The notes beneath the pieces are model-generated. The model searched no databases, had not been told where the DNA came from, and saw nothing but the letters and a program-made list of their open reading frames with translations. A DNA stretch of 64,000 nucleotides from the NCBI GenBank assembly GCA_026706025.1, contig JAPOZO010000076.1, forward strand, positions 1-64,000, read 5' to 3'. Position numbers and translations under genes: made by a program. Position 1 is the first letter of the stretch, and each line of letters starts with the position of its first letter. The stretch comes from Candidatus Poribacteria bacterium (lineage in GTDB: Bacteria; Poribacteria; WGA-4E; WGA-3G). Below are positions 17,376 through 27,274 of this stretch, one piece after another.

Positions 17376-18500
17376 TTAGAAATCAGCGAACGCTCCATCA
17401 TCTGAATGCCAGAACATCCCACGCAACCGAAAAGTTTCATCGCGCACGGCTTCAATAGCAGCGTCGTCCATATCCACACCGAGTCCAGGGGCTGTTGGTA
17501 ATTCGATGAACCCGTCTTTGAATACCAGAGGTGTTGAAAATAGCCCTTCTCCACGTCGGTGTCCACCTTCACATATCAGTAAATTCGGCACGGTTGCCAT
17601 CACGTGAACAGATGCTGCGACCCCGATAGGACCCGCAGCGTTATGTGGCGCGATCGCTATGTTGTGGATTTCCGCCATCGCCGAGATCTTTTTCAGCTCC
17701 AGTATCCCACCACAGTGGCGGATGTCGGGTTGTAAAATCGCGCACATCTCACGTTCAATTATCTCTCGGAAACCCCATCGCGTCAAATGACGTTCACCCG
17801 TCGCGATCGGTACCGTCGTTGATTTAGATAAAGTCAGCAGGGGTTCGTTGTTTTCTGGATGGCACGGCTCTTCAGCAAATAGGAGTCGAAACGGTTCTAA
17901 TTCTTTAACAAGAATTATCGCCATTGTCGGGCTTAATCGCCGGTGCAAATCAACGGCAATATCAACTTCATCACCGACTGCTGTGCGCACTGCTGCGACG
18001 CGCGCCACCATCGTGTCAATCGCCTTCGGTGTATCCACAAATCGGACAGGCTGCGGTGAGGCTCCCATTTTCACCGCACGGAATCCCGCTGCCACTGCTT
18101 TTTTCGCCCGCTCTGCACATTCATCAGGTGTTGTACCACCTATACCCGTATAGACGCGGATCCGCCTCCGCACCGAACCTCCCAGCAACTTCCAGACGGG
18201 TAGACCGACGACCTTGCCGAATACGTCCCACATCGCCATCTCAATACCGCTTAAGGCACCGACCAGTACCGGCATGCTCCGACTGTAACTTGACCGATAC
18301 ATCGCCTGCCAGTGGTCTTCTATCTGTAGTGGATCTTTACCGACAAGATATTCCGCCATGTCGTCCACGGCTTGCGCGACGACGCGCCAATGCTCGTAGT
18401 TCATCGGTTCGCCGTAACCGATGATCCCTTCATCGGTGAACATTTTCAGAACCATTGCGCGCCCTTGAATCGGTATCGTCTCAAATCCCGTAATTTTCAT
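17376..18500 (-). CDS. enolase-superfamily dehydratase (mandelate racemase subgroup)
   Basis: A 374-residue acid sugar dehydratase-like protein. Residues seen: the lysine region FRAVKMGAS, metal ligands in DIAVDLHRRL, EEPCHPEN and IATGERHLTRWGF, and the base histidine in APHNAAGPIG. This matches the galactonate/gluconate dehydratase branch; the exact sugar acid cannot be told. The start is MKITGFETIP at 18500. It follows the sialidase-like gene by 11 bases, so the pair may act on one glycan. The next gene, a zinc-ribbon protein, converges on it. Confidence 0.9.
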   Translation of the reverse strand: MKITGFETIPIQGRAMVLKMFTDEGIIGYGEPMNYEHWRVVAQAVDDMAEYLVGKDPLQIEDHWQAMYRSSYSRSMPVLVGALSGIEMAMWDVFGKVVGLPVWKLLGGSVRRRIRVYTGIGGTTPDECAERAKKAVAAGFRAVKMGASPQPVRFVDTPKAIDTMVARVAAVRTAVGDEVDIAVDLHRRLSPTMAIILVKELEPFRLLFAEEPCHPENNEPLLTLSKSTTVPIATGERHLTRWGFREIIEREMCAILQPDIRHCGGILELKKISAMAEIHNIAIAPHNAAGPIGVAASVHVMATVPNLLICEGGHRRGEGLFSTPLVFKDGFIELPTAPGLGVDMDDAAIEAVRDETFRLRGMFWHSDDGAFADF

Positions 18501-18511
18501 AGTCTTATATC

Positions 18512-19582
18512 CTAAACTGGTCGCCACCGGATGATGCAGAAGTGTGAGTTTCCTGTAGCGTTTTCCCATTTACTGACATCACCGTAGCAGGAACCGATAA
18601 AAGTTAGTATCTCTTCGTCATCTAAACTGATGTGTCGTGGAAAGCCAGCGACATGTCCGTGACAGAGATAGTAGACTTCATCCGACCAAGTTTTGCCATT
18701 GTCGTCGCTGACCATTGCACGGCCACTGCCGAGTTCTCGTGGATAACGGTGATCATAAGCCACAACAACACGGTTGTTAGAAAGCCCAACAGCAGCACCG
18801 TGGCATTGTCCATGTACGCTCGTCAATTGGCGTAGATCCGTCCATGTTTCACCGTTGTCTACTGAGTCGGCAAGGAAAACGGTTTTGTTGGTATGGGGTT
18901 GATCTGTCGGCCCCGGTTGGTAACGGATAACCGCAAGCAGCCGTCCAGGGAAAAGTTCTGCTATGTTGACTTCATTGCCGTAATCCGACAAGAAGAAGCG
19001 ATTTGAGAAGGTGTGTCCATCATCCTCTGAAACGAAAACATAGGTCGGATTTGTGCCTTCGTAAAATGGATCATCCCGTCTTTTGATTGGAAGGAGAAGT
19101 GTGCCATCGCTGAGTCGGGTCAGGCTTGCACCGGCGACGGTTTTCTGAAATGGTGAGACATCTATTTCACTCGTCTGTTCCCAAGTCTCACCTTCATCAT
19201 CAGATAGCCAAACACTGGTCGGCTGTTTTTCACCCTGTTGGCTTACATTAATAAGTTGCCCGTGCCGATTGGCTTGCAACAACCATCCACTAAACCCGAA
19301 CGCGGAAGGATCTCTATTGAGGTGTTCCCAAGTCTTACCACCATCGGTGGACTTGGAAAAGATAGTCTGCTGTACCGCATAGATAATCCCATCAGGGGTC
19401 AAAACGAGGTTCAACCCTTGATAATGCGCTTGTGGGTCCAAAGGCATGCGGATTTTCTCCACTGGAACCTTGTTCAGCACGCCATCACGAGCATGTAAGA
19501 TATAATCACCCGCTTGCATATCGCTCAATTGGATCGGAGTGACGACAACACCACCCATATTTTCGGTTGATAGCATTTGCAA
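18512..19582 (-). CDS. sialidase-like BNR/Asp-box protein
   Basis: A 356-residue beta-propeller with at least five Asp boxes of the S-x-D-x-G-x-T-W type: SKSTDGGKTWEH, SDDEGETWEQ, SEDDGHTF, SVDNGETWTD and SDDNGKTWSD. These occur in exo-alpha-sialidases and other glycan-binding propellers. No signal peptide is seen, so a cytoplasmic or non-enzymatic role is possible. It is the first gene of a two-gene operon with the dehydratase. True sialidase activity is uncertain because the arginine triad was not located. Confidence 0.82.
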   Translation of the reverse strand: MQMLSTENMGGVVVTPIQLSDMQAGDYILHARDGVLNKVPVEKIRMPLDPQAHYQGLNLVLTPDGIIYAVQQTIFSKSTDGGKTWEHLNRDPSAFGFSGWLLQANRHGQLINVSQQGEKQPTSVWLSDDEGETWEQTSEIDVSPFQKTVAGASLTRLSDGTLLLPIKRRDDPFYEGTNPTYVFVSEDDGHTFSNRFFLSDYGNEVNIAELFPGRLLAVIRYQPGPTDQPHTNKTVFLADSVDNGETWTDLRQLTSVHGQCHGAAVGLSNNRVVVAYDHRYPRELGSGRAMVSDDNGKTWSDEVYYLCHGHVAGFPRHISLDDEEILTFIGSCYGDVSKWENATGNSHFCIIRWRPV

Positions 19583-19709
19583 GACTCCCTACAGTAGATT
19601 TTTACTTGTCCTAAGCGATGAATTATGGCAAAATATTTGAAATACCCATCCTGCTAATATACACCATAGCACCGGACAATGCAAGCCATATTTGAAGGAA
19701 AAGAAATAT

Positions 19710-20402
19710 ATGAACATATTTGACGCTACTCAGACACATTACAACGCGGCGGGTGTCCACCCGACGACTGACCCCGATAATCCAAGATCACAATTTGCTG
19801 TCGATAGGTACAAAGACCACCTACCTAAACTCATAAAACCCGGCATGCGCGCATTAGACTTGGGCTGCAATACCGGACGGTTTACCTTTGCTATGGAGGA
19901 CATGGGAGCAATAGCAACAGGTATTGACTTCGCAGAGATTCCACTCCGCCACGCCAAAAAGGTTGCCGAAAAAAGAAAGAGTCGCTGTCAATTCAATATC
20001 GGAGATATGGCTGTGTTGCCTTACAAAGAGAACTCTTTCGATCTCGCGTTACTCCCGCAAAATAATGTTTACTTACCATATCAGACGCTGGAGAGCTTAA
20101 CGGTTCAACTTAAAGAGATTCTATCGGACAATGGCATTTTCGTTGTCATTATGCACGATAGCTTGGTCAAGAGAGCAGGTGAGGGAACCCTGCCAGATCG
20201 CTATGATGTCCAGACGGGTTTGATAGATGGAATCAGGGCAATTCCTGACAAGGGTGTGTACGCGAATCCATCGTACTTTTGGACAATTGCCTTTGCCAGG
20301 TACATCATTGAGAAACATCTGCTTTTAGAAAAGGTAGAGCAGATAGAAGATAATAGATTTATGTTGGTGTTCCTAAACAAAAAGAGAAACGGAGTTCCAT
20401 AA
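19710..20402 (+). CDS. class I SAM-dependent methyltransferase
   Basis: A 230-residue Rossmann methyltransferase. Motif I is MRALDLGCNTGRFTFAM, the acidic residue of strand 2 is in GIDFAE, and motif IV-like NSFDLALLPQNNVYLP follows GDMAVLPYKE. The substrate is unknown. ATG 19710 follows AGGAAAAG. Its stop codon TAA abuts the ATG of a PhyH dioxygenase, so the two are translated in tandem and may modify one metabolite. Confidence 0.88.
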   Translation: MNIFDATQTHYNAAGVHPTTDPDNPRSQFAVDRYKDHLPKLIKPGMRALDLGCNTGRFTFAMEDMGAIATGIDFAEIPLRHAKKVAEKRKSRCQFNIGDMAVLPYKENSFDLALLPQNNVYLPYQTLESLTVQLKEILSDNGIFVVIMHDSLVKRAGEGTLPDRYDVQTGLIDGIRAIPDKGVYANPSYFWTIAFARYIIEKHLLLEKVEQIEDNRFMLVFLNKKRNGVP

Positions 20403-21155
20403 ATGGTACAACAAGACGCAATAGAACATCTCGAAACATTCGGGTATTGTCTGATTGAGGATGCAATTCCTGCGGGGCAAGCCGATGCGATGGCGGAGAA
20501 ATACTTCCAACTTCATCAAGACCCAGTGAATCGGCAAACTTTTCAGGATCCGAATGCTGAGTTGTATCAAACCCTTTTCGGTGTGGTCAACCTCGATGAG
20601 ATGTGTTGGGAATGCATCGCGCATCCACAGGTACTACAGGTCGTCCGTCATTTTCTCGGCGATAGCGCACGGTTAGGTGAGGCGTGTACAAAATGGGTCA
20701 AACCAAGAGCACCACAAGGTGGTATCCATTCTGATTCAACGCACGATTTGCCAGCGCGCTTACCTGAAACCCCGTGGATGATTAATACAATCTGGATGAT
20801 GACGGATTTTACCGTTGAAAACGGTGCGACGCTCGTCGTGCCGTTTAGCCATCGCGCACGCCGGAGACCTTCGGCATCCGATATTGCAGAGGGTCATCCG
20901 GTACCTGTCTGCGGACGACGCGGTTCTGTACTCTTATGGCACGGCGGGACATGGCACGGGCAAGGTGCGAACACTACCGATGACCAGCATCGCATGGCGT
21001 TGAACATCGCCTATTACCCTGCATGGTGGAACCTCATGCGTGAGGGTGGACACCAGCCTGTTTTTCCGGAAACCTTTGCGCGGATGCCAGAGGACCTGCA
21101 AGCACTTGTGAGACATAAGGTCGCAAAACAGCGTGAGGACATCTATGAGTTTTGA
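20403..21155 (+). CDS. phytanoyl-CoA dioxygenase (PhyH) family protein
   Basis: A 250-residue Fe(II)/2-oxoglutarate oxygenase. Iron ligands are read in GGIHSDSTHDLP (H-x-D) and GTWHGQGANTTDD (distal H), with R in HRMALNIAYYP as the 2-oxoglutarate anchor. Substrate unknown; bacterial PhyH proteins hydroxylate diverse small molecules. The start directly follows the methyltransferase stop. Last gene of this pair; the Nudix gene converges on it. Confidence 0.9.
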   Translation: MVQQDAIEHLETFGYCLIEDAIPAGQADAMAEKYFQLHQDPVNRQTFQDPNAELYQTLFGVVNLDEMCWECIAHPQVLQVVRHFLGDSARLGEACTKWVKPRAPQGGIHSDSTHDLPARLPETPWMINTIWMMTDFTVENGATLVVPFSHRARRRPSASDIAEGHPVPVCGRRGSVLLWHGGTWHGQGANTTDDQHRMALNIAYYPAWWNLMREGGHQPVFPETFARMPEDLQALVRHKVAKQREDIYEF

Positions 21156-21176
21156 TCTGACCAAACCCCAGCGTTA

Positions 21177-21650
21177 TTATTGCGCCACAGTCTTGAGAAC
21201 CGCCTTGGTAGCGTCCGAGATGTTAAGCGTTGTGAACGCCACATCGGACAACGCAACCCAATAGTATGCTTGATGTTCGGTAGGGCTGAGTTTGATTTCT
21301 CCCGCCTCGACCTCAACAAGAAAGTTGAAATGTCTCGTTTTTTTGCCGGAACTGGATCTATAATCAAAGGATCCGAGGTATTCAAGGACTGATATTACAA
21401 TAAGTCCTGTCTCTTCCTGTACTTCCCGGGGGAGTGCGGTGAGTAGTTCTTCTCCTGCCTCTACGGTCCCGCTCGGAATTTCAACGAATCCACCCATGAA
21501 GTCAGATAAAACTCGCTCCAAAAGCAGGAACTTGTCATTTTTGTAGATGACCGCGCCCACAACCAATTTTTGCACGCCGTCTTTTTGAGCATCAGCCAAC
21601 AACTGCTGAATGAGAATGTGGTCAATGTTTGACTGCATATTGTGCTTCAC
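21177..21650 (-). CDS. Nudix hydrolase
   Basis: A 157-residue Nudix protein that hydrolyses nucleoside diphosphate-linked substrates. The Nudix box is GTVEAGEELLTALPREVQEE (G-x5-E-x7-REVQEE), and GLIVISVLEYL follows. The proposed GTG start overlaps the TGA of the amidohydrolase gene by four bases (GTGA), which indicates translational coupling; an ATG lies four codons later. It is the third gene of the nitrilase-amidohydrolase operon. Confidence 0.9.
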   Translation of the reverse strand: MKHNMQSNIDHILIQQLLADAQKDGVQKLVVGAVIYKNDKFLLLERVLSDFMGGFVEIPSGTVEAGEELLTALPREVQEETGLIVISVLEYLGSFDYRSSSGKKTRHFNFLVEVEAGEIKLSPTEHQAYYWVALSDVAFTTLNISDATKAVLKTVAQ

Positions 21651-22900
21651 TTCACCCGCTGCCCCGCTTGAAATACCGCGATTACCCGACTAAAGGCATC
21701 TACATCGCTCGTTGGATCGCCCTCGAAAGCAACGAGATCAGCGATTTTGCCCGGGGCAATGGTCCCAATGTCGTCTGCCATCCCGATTGCCTCCGCGGAG
21801 ATACGGGTTGCTGAGATAAGTGCCTCCGCAGGCGTAAATCCAACTTGAACCAGCAGCTGCAAATCATAATCAAGATGACCGAATGCAAGGTTACCAACAC
21901 CTGAATCGGTACCCGGCACAATCCTATCACGAAGGTCGTAGTCGAGCATACGGCGCATCACATCTAAGCGTACTTCTGCCCGTGCCTCAAGTCGTTGTAA
22001 TTCGGTTGCTTCATCAGCAGAAATCGCGTTGCTATCACGTTTCGCACGGAGTTCAACAATGCGCGGATAACCCGTCCACGCTTGGAGGGTCGGACTAATC
22101 CATATGCCAGACTCCGCCATCATCTCGGCAATTTTAGGGTCAAATCGGAGTTCACCATCTGGGTCGAGAAACTCGGCATGCTCCATCAAATCAATGCCTG
22201 CCTCAACCGCACGCACCATAGATTCCTTCGCTCGGCAATGCGCCACCGTGAGCCGATGAAAGTGGTGCGCCTCGTGAACAGCGGCATGCAACTCGGCGAC
22301 AGAGTAACTGGCGCGTCCGGGAATCGTTCCAGCAGTGCCACCGCCTGATGCCATAATCTTGATATAATCTGCGCCTTCATGAACCAATCGACGGACAGAG
22401 CGGCGCATTTCAGCCTCACCGTCTGCTGTCTCGTTGCACATGTGGAAATGTCCGCCTGTGCAAGTAATCGGTCGTCCGCTCACGAAGGCACGCGGACCTG
22501 GGATGTAACCGCGCTCAAGTCCTTCTTTGAGCGTAAATCCGACTTTATTTCTCGCGCCATGTTCGCGGATTGTGGTAATCCCCGCTGCGAGATGGCGTTG
22601 CAGATTCATCGCACCGGTCAGCACCATCATCTCATCGGTTTCAGAGAACATCTGAACGTAGTTCCGTCCGTCACCTGCGAGGCTCAGGTGTGTATGCCCA
22701 TCAATGAGACCCGGCGCGAGGCACGCATCGCCGAGATCAACGATTTGTGCATCAGGTGGTGTCTGTTTCGCAATCTCTTCTTGATGTCCGACAGCATCAA
22801 TTCGTCCGTTGGTTACGAGGATTGCCTGATCGGTTTTAGCGGATGTGCTTATCCCGTCAACGAGTCGAGCCGCATGAATCTGAACAGTTTGGTTTGACAT
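21647..22900 (-). CDS. metal-dependent amidohydrolase (imidazolonepropionase/prolidase-like)
   Basis: A 417-residue amidohydrolase-superfamily enzyme. Metal motifs in order are DGHTHLSLAGDG (H-x-H), GADYIKIMASGG (bridging lysine), LTVAHCRAKE and LMEHAEFLD (two H), and VPGTDSGVGN (D). The family cleaves cyclic amides or dipeptides; the substrate here is unknown. It sits between a nitrilase-like gene and a Nudix gene in one operon, hinting at turnover of a nitrogen-containing compound. Confidence 0.9.
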   Translation of the reverse strand: MSNQTVQIHAARLVDGISTSAKTDQAILVTNGRIDAVGHQEEIAKQTPPDAQIVDLGDACLAPGLIDGHTHLSLAGDGRNYVQMFSETDEMMVLTGAMNLQRHLAAGITTIREHGARNKVGFTLKEGLERGYIPGPRAFVSGRPITCTGGHFHMCNETADGEAEMRRSVRRLVHEGADYIKIMASGGGTAGTIPGRASYSVAELHAAVHEAHHFHRLTVAHCRAKESMVRAVEAGIDLMEHAEFLDPDGELRFDPKIAEMMAESGIWISPTLQAWTGYPRIVELRAKRDSNAISADEATELQRLEARAEVRLDVMRRMLDYDLRDRIVPGTDSGVGNLAFGHLDYDLQLLVQVGFTPAEALISATRISAEAIGMADDIGTIAPGKIADLVAFEGDPTSDVDAFSRVIAVFQAGQRVK

Positions 22901-22933
22901 AAATCCGATTCCTTCTAAATTGCCTTGTTGATA

Positions 22934-23779
22934 TCAGACCTTTACGACGAACTCCGTGCATCCGTGTCGGAACCATTCCCGAAGGATTGTGTCTTCGTTG
23001 CAAGTCCGTTTTGCCTGTGAACCTGTCGCTTTTAAGAGGTCTATTGTTGCCGATACGATGTCATCTCCGAAGAATCCAGCCTCTTTAATAACGTTGCCGT
23101 CTGGATGTATAATCTTCGAGTTCCCGTGTGATGAGCCCGGCGAACGGATGTCATCAGGATTCGCGGGTGTATTCGCCATCACGAGATAAATACCATTTTC
23201 TGTCGCACGTGAAATCGGCATGGCTCGGTAAGCGGACAACTTGTATTCCGATAACAACCCTGCTTCACACGAGCAGAAAATGCAGAGTTGCGCCCCCATC
23301 GCCGCGGGTAACTTAACCAACTCTGGATAGCGCACATCGTGGCAGATGATAAAGCAACAGTCAACGCCTGCAAGTTGCACAATCGGTAGTTTACCACGGT
23401 TATTGGTGCACCACTTCTCCCCGGCGAGGAAAGTCTTACCGTAACGGTATTTCAGGCTCCCTTGCTGGTCAAAAATCGCTAAATCGTTGTGCCAATTCTC
23501 GCCATCGTGATGCGCGGAACCGACGACAACAGCCATCGCGTGCCGACGCGCGGCCTCGGCAATTTTTGCCTCAGCCTCTTTAAAAACCTGTGGAGAAACT
23601 CGTTCCCAATAGTCTGTCCGACAACAGTAACCGAACAGACACCCTTCAGGAAATACCGCAATCTGGATGCCCATCTCCGCAGATGTTTCGATCTGCTGAA
23701 GCACTTTTGCGGTGCTGGCGGAAACGTCTTCACTTGTAAGCAATTGGCATGCAGCGACTTTAATCTGATTATTTGCCAT
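22934..23779 (-). CDS. carbon-nitrogen hydrolase (nitrilase superfamily)
   Basis: A 281-residue amidase-type nitrilase. The triad regions are VFPEGCLFGYC (Glu), RYGKTFLAGEKW (Lys) and CFIICHDVRYPELVKLPA (Cys). Such enzymes hydrolyse amides or N-carbamoyl compounds. ATG 23779 is preceded by a strong AGGAGG, so the 12-residue longer frame is discarded. It heads the operon with the amidohydrolase 33 bases downstream. Confidence 0.92.
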   Translation of the reverse strand: MANNQIKVAACQLLTSEDVSASTAKVLQQIETSAEMGIQIAVFPEGCLFGYCCRTDYWERVSPQVFKEAEAKIAEAARRHAMAVVVGSAHHDGENWHNDLAIFDQQGSLKYRYGKTFLAGEKWCTNNRGKLPIVQLAGVDCCFIICHDVRYPELVKLPAAMGAQLCIFCSCEAGLLSEYKLSAYRAMPISRATENGIYLVMANTPANPDDIRSPGSSHGNSKIIHPDGNVIKEAGFFGDDIVSATIDLLKATGSQAKRTCNEDTILREWFRHGCTEFVVKV

Positions 23780-23957
23780 TTCGATGCCTCCTCCTCTTTT
23801 CCGCCATTGTAGCATACTTATCCGTTTGATTCAAGAATTGCAGGCATCTGGTACAGAGCCGTTCGGTTTTCTACCCGTTTGTCGCACGGAAGTCGGGATT
23901 CGGAAATTCCTCCTACGGCAAAAGAACTGAACACCACTAACAGTACACAAAAATCGA

Positions 23958-23986
23958 TTGACAAGTGCCAAGCGATTTGGTATAAG
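23958..23986 (+). promoter_or_regulatory. sigma-70 promoter before the dehydratase at 24030
   Basis: TTGACA at 23958-23963 and TATAAG at 23981-23986 with a 17-base spacer; transcription would start near 23993, about 37 bases before the ATG. Confidence 0.8.
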
Positions 23987-24029
23987 GATTAGGTATCTAC
24001 TATGAAATCTGCACAGGAGAAAATCTGTC

Positions 24030-25190
24030 ATGAAAATCACTGACATCAAACCTTATCCCGTTTGGGTGGGACACAGAAACCAACTCATTGTTAAAGTAGA
24101 GACTGATAGGGGTATATACGGTTGGGGCGAATCTGGACTGTCAAGTCGAGAATTGGCGGTCGTTGGGGCGGTTAAGCACTACCGAGAATTCCTGATTGGG
24201 CGCGACCCGATGCAAATCGGTGGGTTGTGGCAGGAGATGTACCGGAGCCAGTATTTTGAGGGCGGTCGTGCCTTAACAGGCGCGATCTCAGCGATTGACA
24301 TCGCACTCCACGATATTGTCGGAAAGGCATTGAATGTACCTGTCTATCAATTGCTCGGTGGAAGGCAACGCGACACTGTTCCGTGTTTTGCTACAACAGG
24401 TGCGGCTACGGTTGAGCAATTGATAGAAAACGCAAATTTATTGCTTGAGAAGGGGTGGAACGTCATCCGAACAAATGTATTGCATCGCGCGAAACCGGGC
24501 GAGGAGAACATCTTTGAGCCACGTGAATCCATCAGTCTGGCGGCGGAGTGGTTGACAGCACTTCGAGAAGCCATCGGACCTGAACCTGTGCTTGGCATAG
24601 ACTACCATCATCGGCTGAGTGTTGCGGAAGCCGCATCCTTCTGCCAACGTATGCCCTCCGGCACGCTTGATTTCTTAGAAGAGCCGATCCGAGACGAGAC
24701 TCCAGAGGCGTATGAATCGCTTCGGACGATGGTGGATGTACCGTTTGCTATCGGTGAGGAGTTTTCCAGTAAGTGGCAGTTCCTCCCGTATTTGGAACGC
24801 GGTATCACGAACTTTGCACGTCTTGACGTGTGCAATGTCGGGGGTTTGACGGAATCGATGAAGGTTGCGGGCTTAGCCGAGGCGCACTATATTGACTTGA
24901 TGCCACACAACCCGTTAGGTCCTATCTGCACGGCTGCGACGGTTCATCTCGCAGCTGCTGTTACCAATTTCGCTTGGTTGGAAATCCGGACTTCGCCAAC
25001 AGAAAATTCTGGACACTATGATGAGGATCTGTTTCCTATCCAACACAAACTTGAAGGTGCCTCTATACCGGTACCGGACGGTCCTGGTTTGGGAGTCGAA
25101 GTTAACGAAGAATTGGTAACGGCGCAGACATTCAAGTTCTCGGAACCTCCACACCTACGTCGACGTGACGGTTCGCATACGAACTGGTAG
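24030..25190 (+). CDS. enolase-superfamily dehydratase (mandelate racemase subgroup)
   Basis: A 386-residue acid sugar dehydratase-like enzyme, second of three in the window. The capping domain begins MKITDIKPYPVWVG, GIYGWGESGLSSRE follows; metal ligands are in LGIDYHHRLS, FLEEPIRDET and AIGEEFSSKW, and the base histidine is in MPHNPLGPI. The usual K-x-K site is replaced by VIRTNV, so catalysis probably relies on the histidine. It has CAGGAG before the ATG and a good promoter. Confidence 0.9.
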   Translation: MKITDIKPYPVWVGHRNQLIVKVETDRGIYGWGESGLSSRELAVVGAVKHYREFLIGRDPMQIGGLWQEMYRSQYFEGGRALTGAISAIDIALHDIVGKALNVPVYQLLGGRQRDTVPCFATTGAATVEQLIENANLLLEKGWNVIRTNVLHRAKPGEENIFEPRESISLAAEWLTALREAIGPEPVLGIDYHHRLSVAEAASFCQRMPSGTLDFLEEPIRDETPEAYESLRTMVDVPFAIGEEFSSKWQFLPYLERGITNFARLDVCNVGGLTESMKVAGLAEAHYIDLMPHNPLGPICTAATVHLAAAVTNFAWLEIRTSPTENSGHYDEDLFPIQHKLEGASIPVPDGPGLGVEVNEELVTAQTFKFSEPPHLRRRDGSHTNW

Positions 25191-25240
25191 CACGCTGTAA
25201 TTTTAGAGCCTATAACCACTCAGCAAAGGTGAATATCTCT

Positions 25241-26131
25241 ATGCAAGACAATCCGTTTGAAACGCGTCGCGAACTTCGTGCTAGGAAACTGGTAGTGGGT
25301 GGTATTCTCGCTTTTATTGCCACTATCATTATTGTCTTAATCTTCTTTAAATACAGCAGAGATGCGCCACTTCCAAAAGCACTGACCGGTTTATTTCTAT
25401 ACGCTTTCTTTTTTCTCTTTAACTTTGGGGCACTATCCCGTGCGGGTTTGTCTTACGACCAATTATTCGGGATATTCCCAACATGGCGTACGTTGGGACG
25501 ATACACCCTCTGGGTAGTACCACTTGTAGTCGTCGCCATTGCAGCTATCTACGTTTTGTATCTACCACTGTCCTATGTTTTTCCCAGATTTGTCAAGTCG
25601 TGGTACCTTGAGGACTCCACAATAATGATCTGGGGGCGAGGCGACAACTATATCCTTGCGAACGCAATCAACTACCTAACGATTGTGTTAGTCGCACCCG
25701 TGCTGGAAGAGTTCTTCGCACGTGGCATTTTGCTAACGCGATGGACTGTCAAGTGGGGGGTGCCACGGGCGATTCTCGCTTCATCCGCTGTCTTTGCGCT
25801 TCTGCATGCTAATTTCTTGGGCGCGTTCTGTTTCGCTTGTGCGATGGCGATTCTCTATATCCGAACCAAGTCGCTCTTTGTTCCGATGAGTCTCCATATC
25901 GTAAATAACCTAACAGCGTGGATCATAGAATCTCTCACAATGGATATTGACACCCCTGCTTCATACGAAACGCTTGCTGAGTTTCAAGAATCATGGATGA
26001 TAGGGCTGATAACACTCGTCATTAGCATTCCGTGCGTTATCTTATTCTGGAGACGCTATATCCTAAAGACCGATTGGCGCGTTCCATACCTTTCCGAATC
26101 TGCTGACTGTGAAAACGACACCACCGGATAA
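25241..26131 (+). CDS. CPBP family intramembrane metalloprotease
   Basis: A 296-residue multipass membrane protein of the CAAX protease/bacteriocin-processing (Abi) family. The catalytic motifs are APVLEEFFARGILLTRW (E-E-x3-R), FALLHANFLG (H) and VPMSLHIVNNLTAW (H-x3-N). About seven membrane segments are visible. ATG 25241 has AAGGTG at the right distance; a GTG four codons upstream is the alternative. Substrate unknown. It lies 50 bases after the dehydratase. Confidence 0.88.
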   Translation: MQDNPFETRRELRARKLVVGGILAFIATIIIVLIFFKYSRDAPLPKALTGLFLYAFFFLFNFGALSRAGLSYDQLFGIFPTWRTLGRYTLWVVPLVVVAIAAIYVLYLPLSYVFPRFVKSWYLEDSTIMIWGRGDNYILANAINYLTIVLVAPVLEEFFARGILLTRWTVKWGVPRAILASSAVFALLHANFLGAFCFACAMAILYIRTKSLFVPMSLHIVNNLTAWIIESLTMDIDTPASYETLAEFQESWMIGLITLVISIPCVILFWRRYILKTDWRVPYLSESADCENDTTG

Positions 26132-26162
26132 CCCAAAAATTGTCCATATCTCATCTGATGTA

Positions 26163-26171
26163 TGCTATAAT
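26163..26171 (+). promoter_or_regulatory. extended -10 promoter element before the zinc dehydrogenase
   Basis: TGCTATAAT is a perfect extended -10 box 60 bases before the ATG at 26231. The nearest -35-like TTGTCC is too far (20 bases), consistent with an extended -10 promoter. Confidence 0.55.
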
Positions 26172-26230
26172 TTGGGGAAATCACGTTATCGTTCGCTATT
26201 GAATCAATGTAAGAAAGGGCGTATCAAACG

Positions 26231-27160
26231 ATGAAAACGCAAACGATTAAGTATGGAGAGAACGGCGGTGTTGAGATCATTGATATTGATGTCCCCGATC
26301 CACAAGCTGATGAAGTGCAGGTTCGGCATGCCGCATGTGGTGTCTGTGCATGGGATTTAGCGACTTTTCGGAACGGTGGCTATGCACCTCCGGGTCATGA
26401 AGGTGTTGGTTATGTCACAAAAGTTGGAAGCGGTGTCCGAGACGTCAAAGAAGGGATGCGTGTTGCGAGTGTAGAGTTGGGGTTCGATGGTATCAAGAAC
26501 TGTTCAACCGACGATGTATATGTCCTTCCAGAATCGGACCTTGCGGACGAATATTGGCTTGTTGAACCGGTCTCATGTGTTGTAACAGGTCTCGACACTG
26601 CACCCTTACGACCTGCCGACAACGTTGCGGTTATCGGATGCGGTTTTATGGGACTTATGTTCGTCCAAGCACTGAGCCGATTTTACACAAATGACCTTAT
26701 CGCTATTGATCTCGTTGAGGAACGCCTGAAATTGGCAGCGTCGTTCGGTGCTAAATTCACGTATAATCCTAAGGAAATAGGTGTCTCCGAGTTGGTGTCA
26801 GAACTGAGAGCACGTTCAATTGACGTGGTGTTTGACTGTTCTGGTAAGGCTGCAGGGTTGAATCTCGCCACCAAAATTGTGCGCCGAGGCGGACATATCA
26901 ATCTTTTCGGTTGTATTCGAGAGGAAGTGACGTTCAACGGTGGCGAATGGCATGGCGGCGCGTTTAATTTGGTGAGTTCATCGCCGGGCGCGCAGGTTCG
27001 GGATTCGTTTCCGCCAGCCATCCGCTTCCTTGAGCGAGGTATCATTGACCTGAAACCACTCATAACGCATATCGTCCCGCTTGAGGACTATCCCGCACTT
27101 CTCAAGGCAGCGACAAACGGAGACGGGAGTTACATCAAAGGGGTCGTGAAAGCGGTGTAG
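26231..27160 (+). CDS. zinc-type medium-chain alcohol dehydrogenase, short form
   Basis: A 309-residue MDR-family oxidoreductase. Catalytic zinc ligands are likely the cysteine in CGVCAWDLATFRN and the GHEGVG histidine-glutamate pair; the nucleotide motif is VAVIGCGFMGLMFVQAL. The four-cysteine structural-zinc lobe is missing, and the protein is about 40 residues shorter than classic ADHs. Substrate is probably a polyol or sugar alcohol, by similarity to sorbitol dehydrogenase-like proteins. It is followed by a convergent dehydratase gene. Confidence 0.87.
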   Translation: MKTQTIKYGENGGVEIIDIDVPDPQADEVQVRHAACGVCAWDLATFRNGGYAPPGHEGVGYVTKVGSGVRDVKEGMRVASVELGFDGIKNCSTDDVYVLPESDLADEYWLVEPVSCVVTGLDTAPLRPADNVAVIGCGFMGLMFVQALSRFYTNDLIAIDLVEERLKLAASFGAKFTYNPKEIGVSELVSELRARSIDVVFDCSGKAAGLNLATKIVRRGGHINLFGCIREEVTFNGGEWHGGAFNLVSSSPGAQVRDSFPPAIRFLERGIIDLKPLITHIVPLEDYPALLKAATNGDGSYIKGVVKAV

Positions 27161-27274
27161 AGGTATAGATGCTGAACGATAATTGGTGTCCTCAAATTGA
27201 TAAAGTATCACGCAGGATCGCCTACAAACACAAAACGCTCCGCTGTCGTTTGTGCTTCTGATATAGTTGCACTT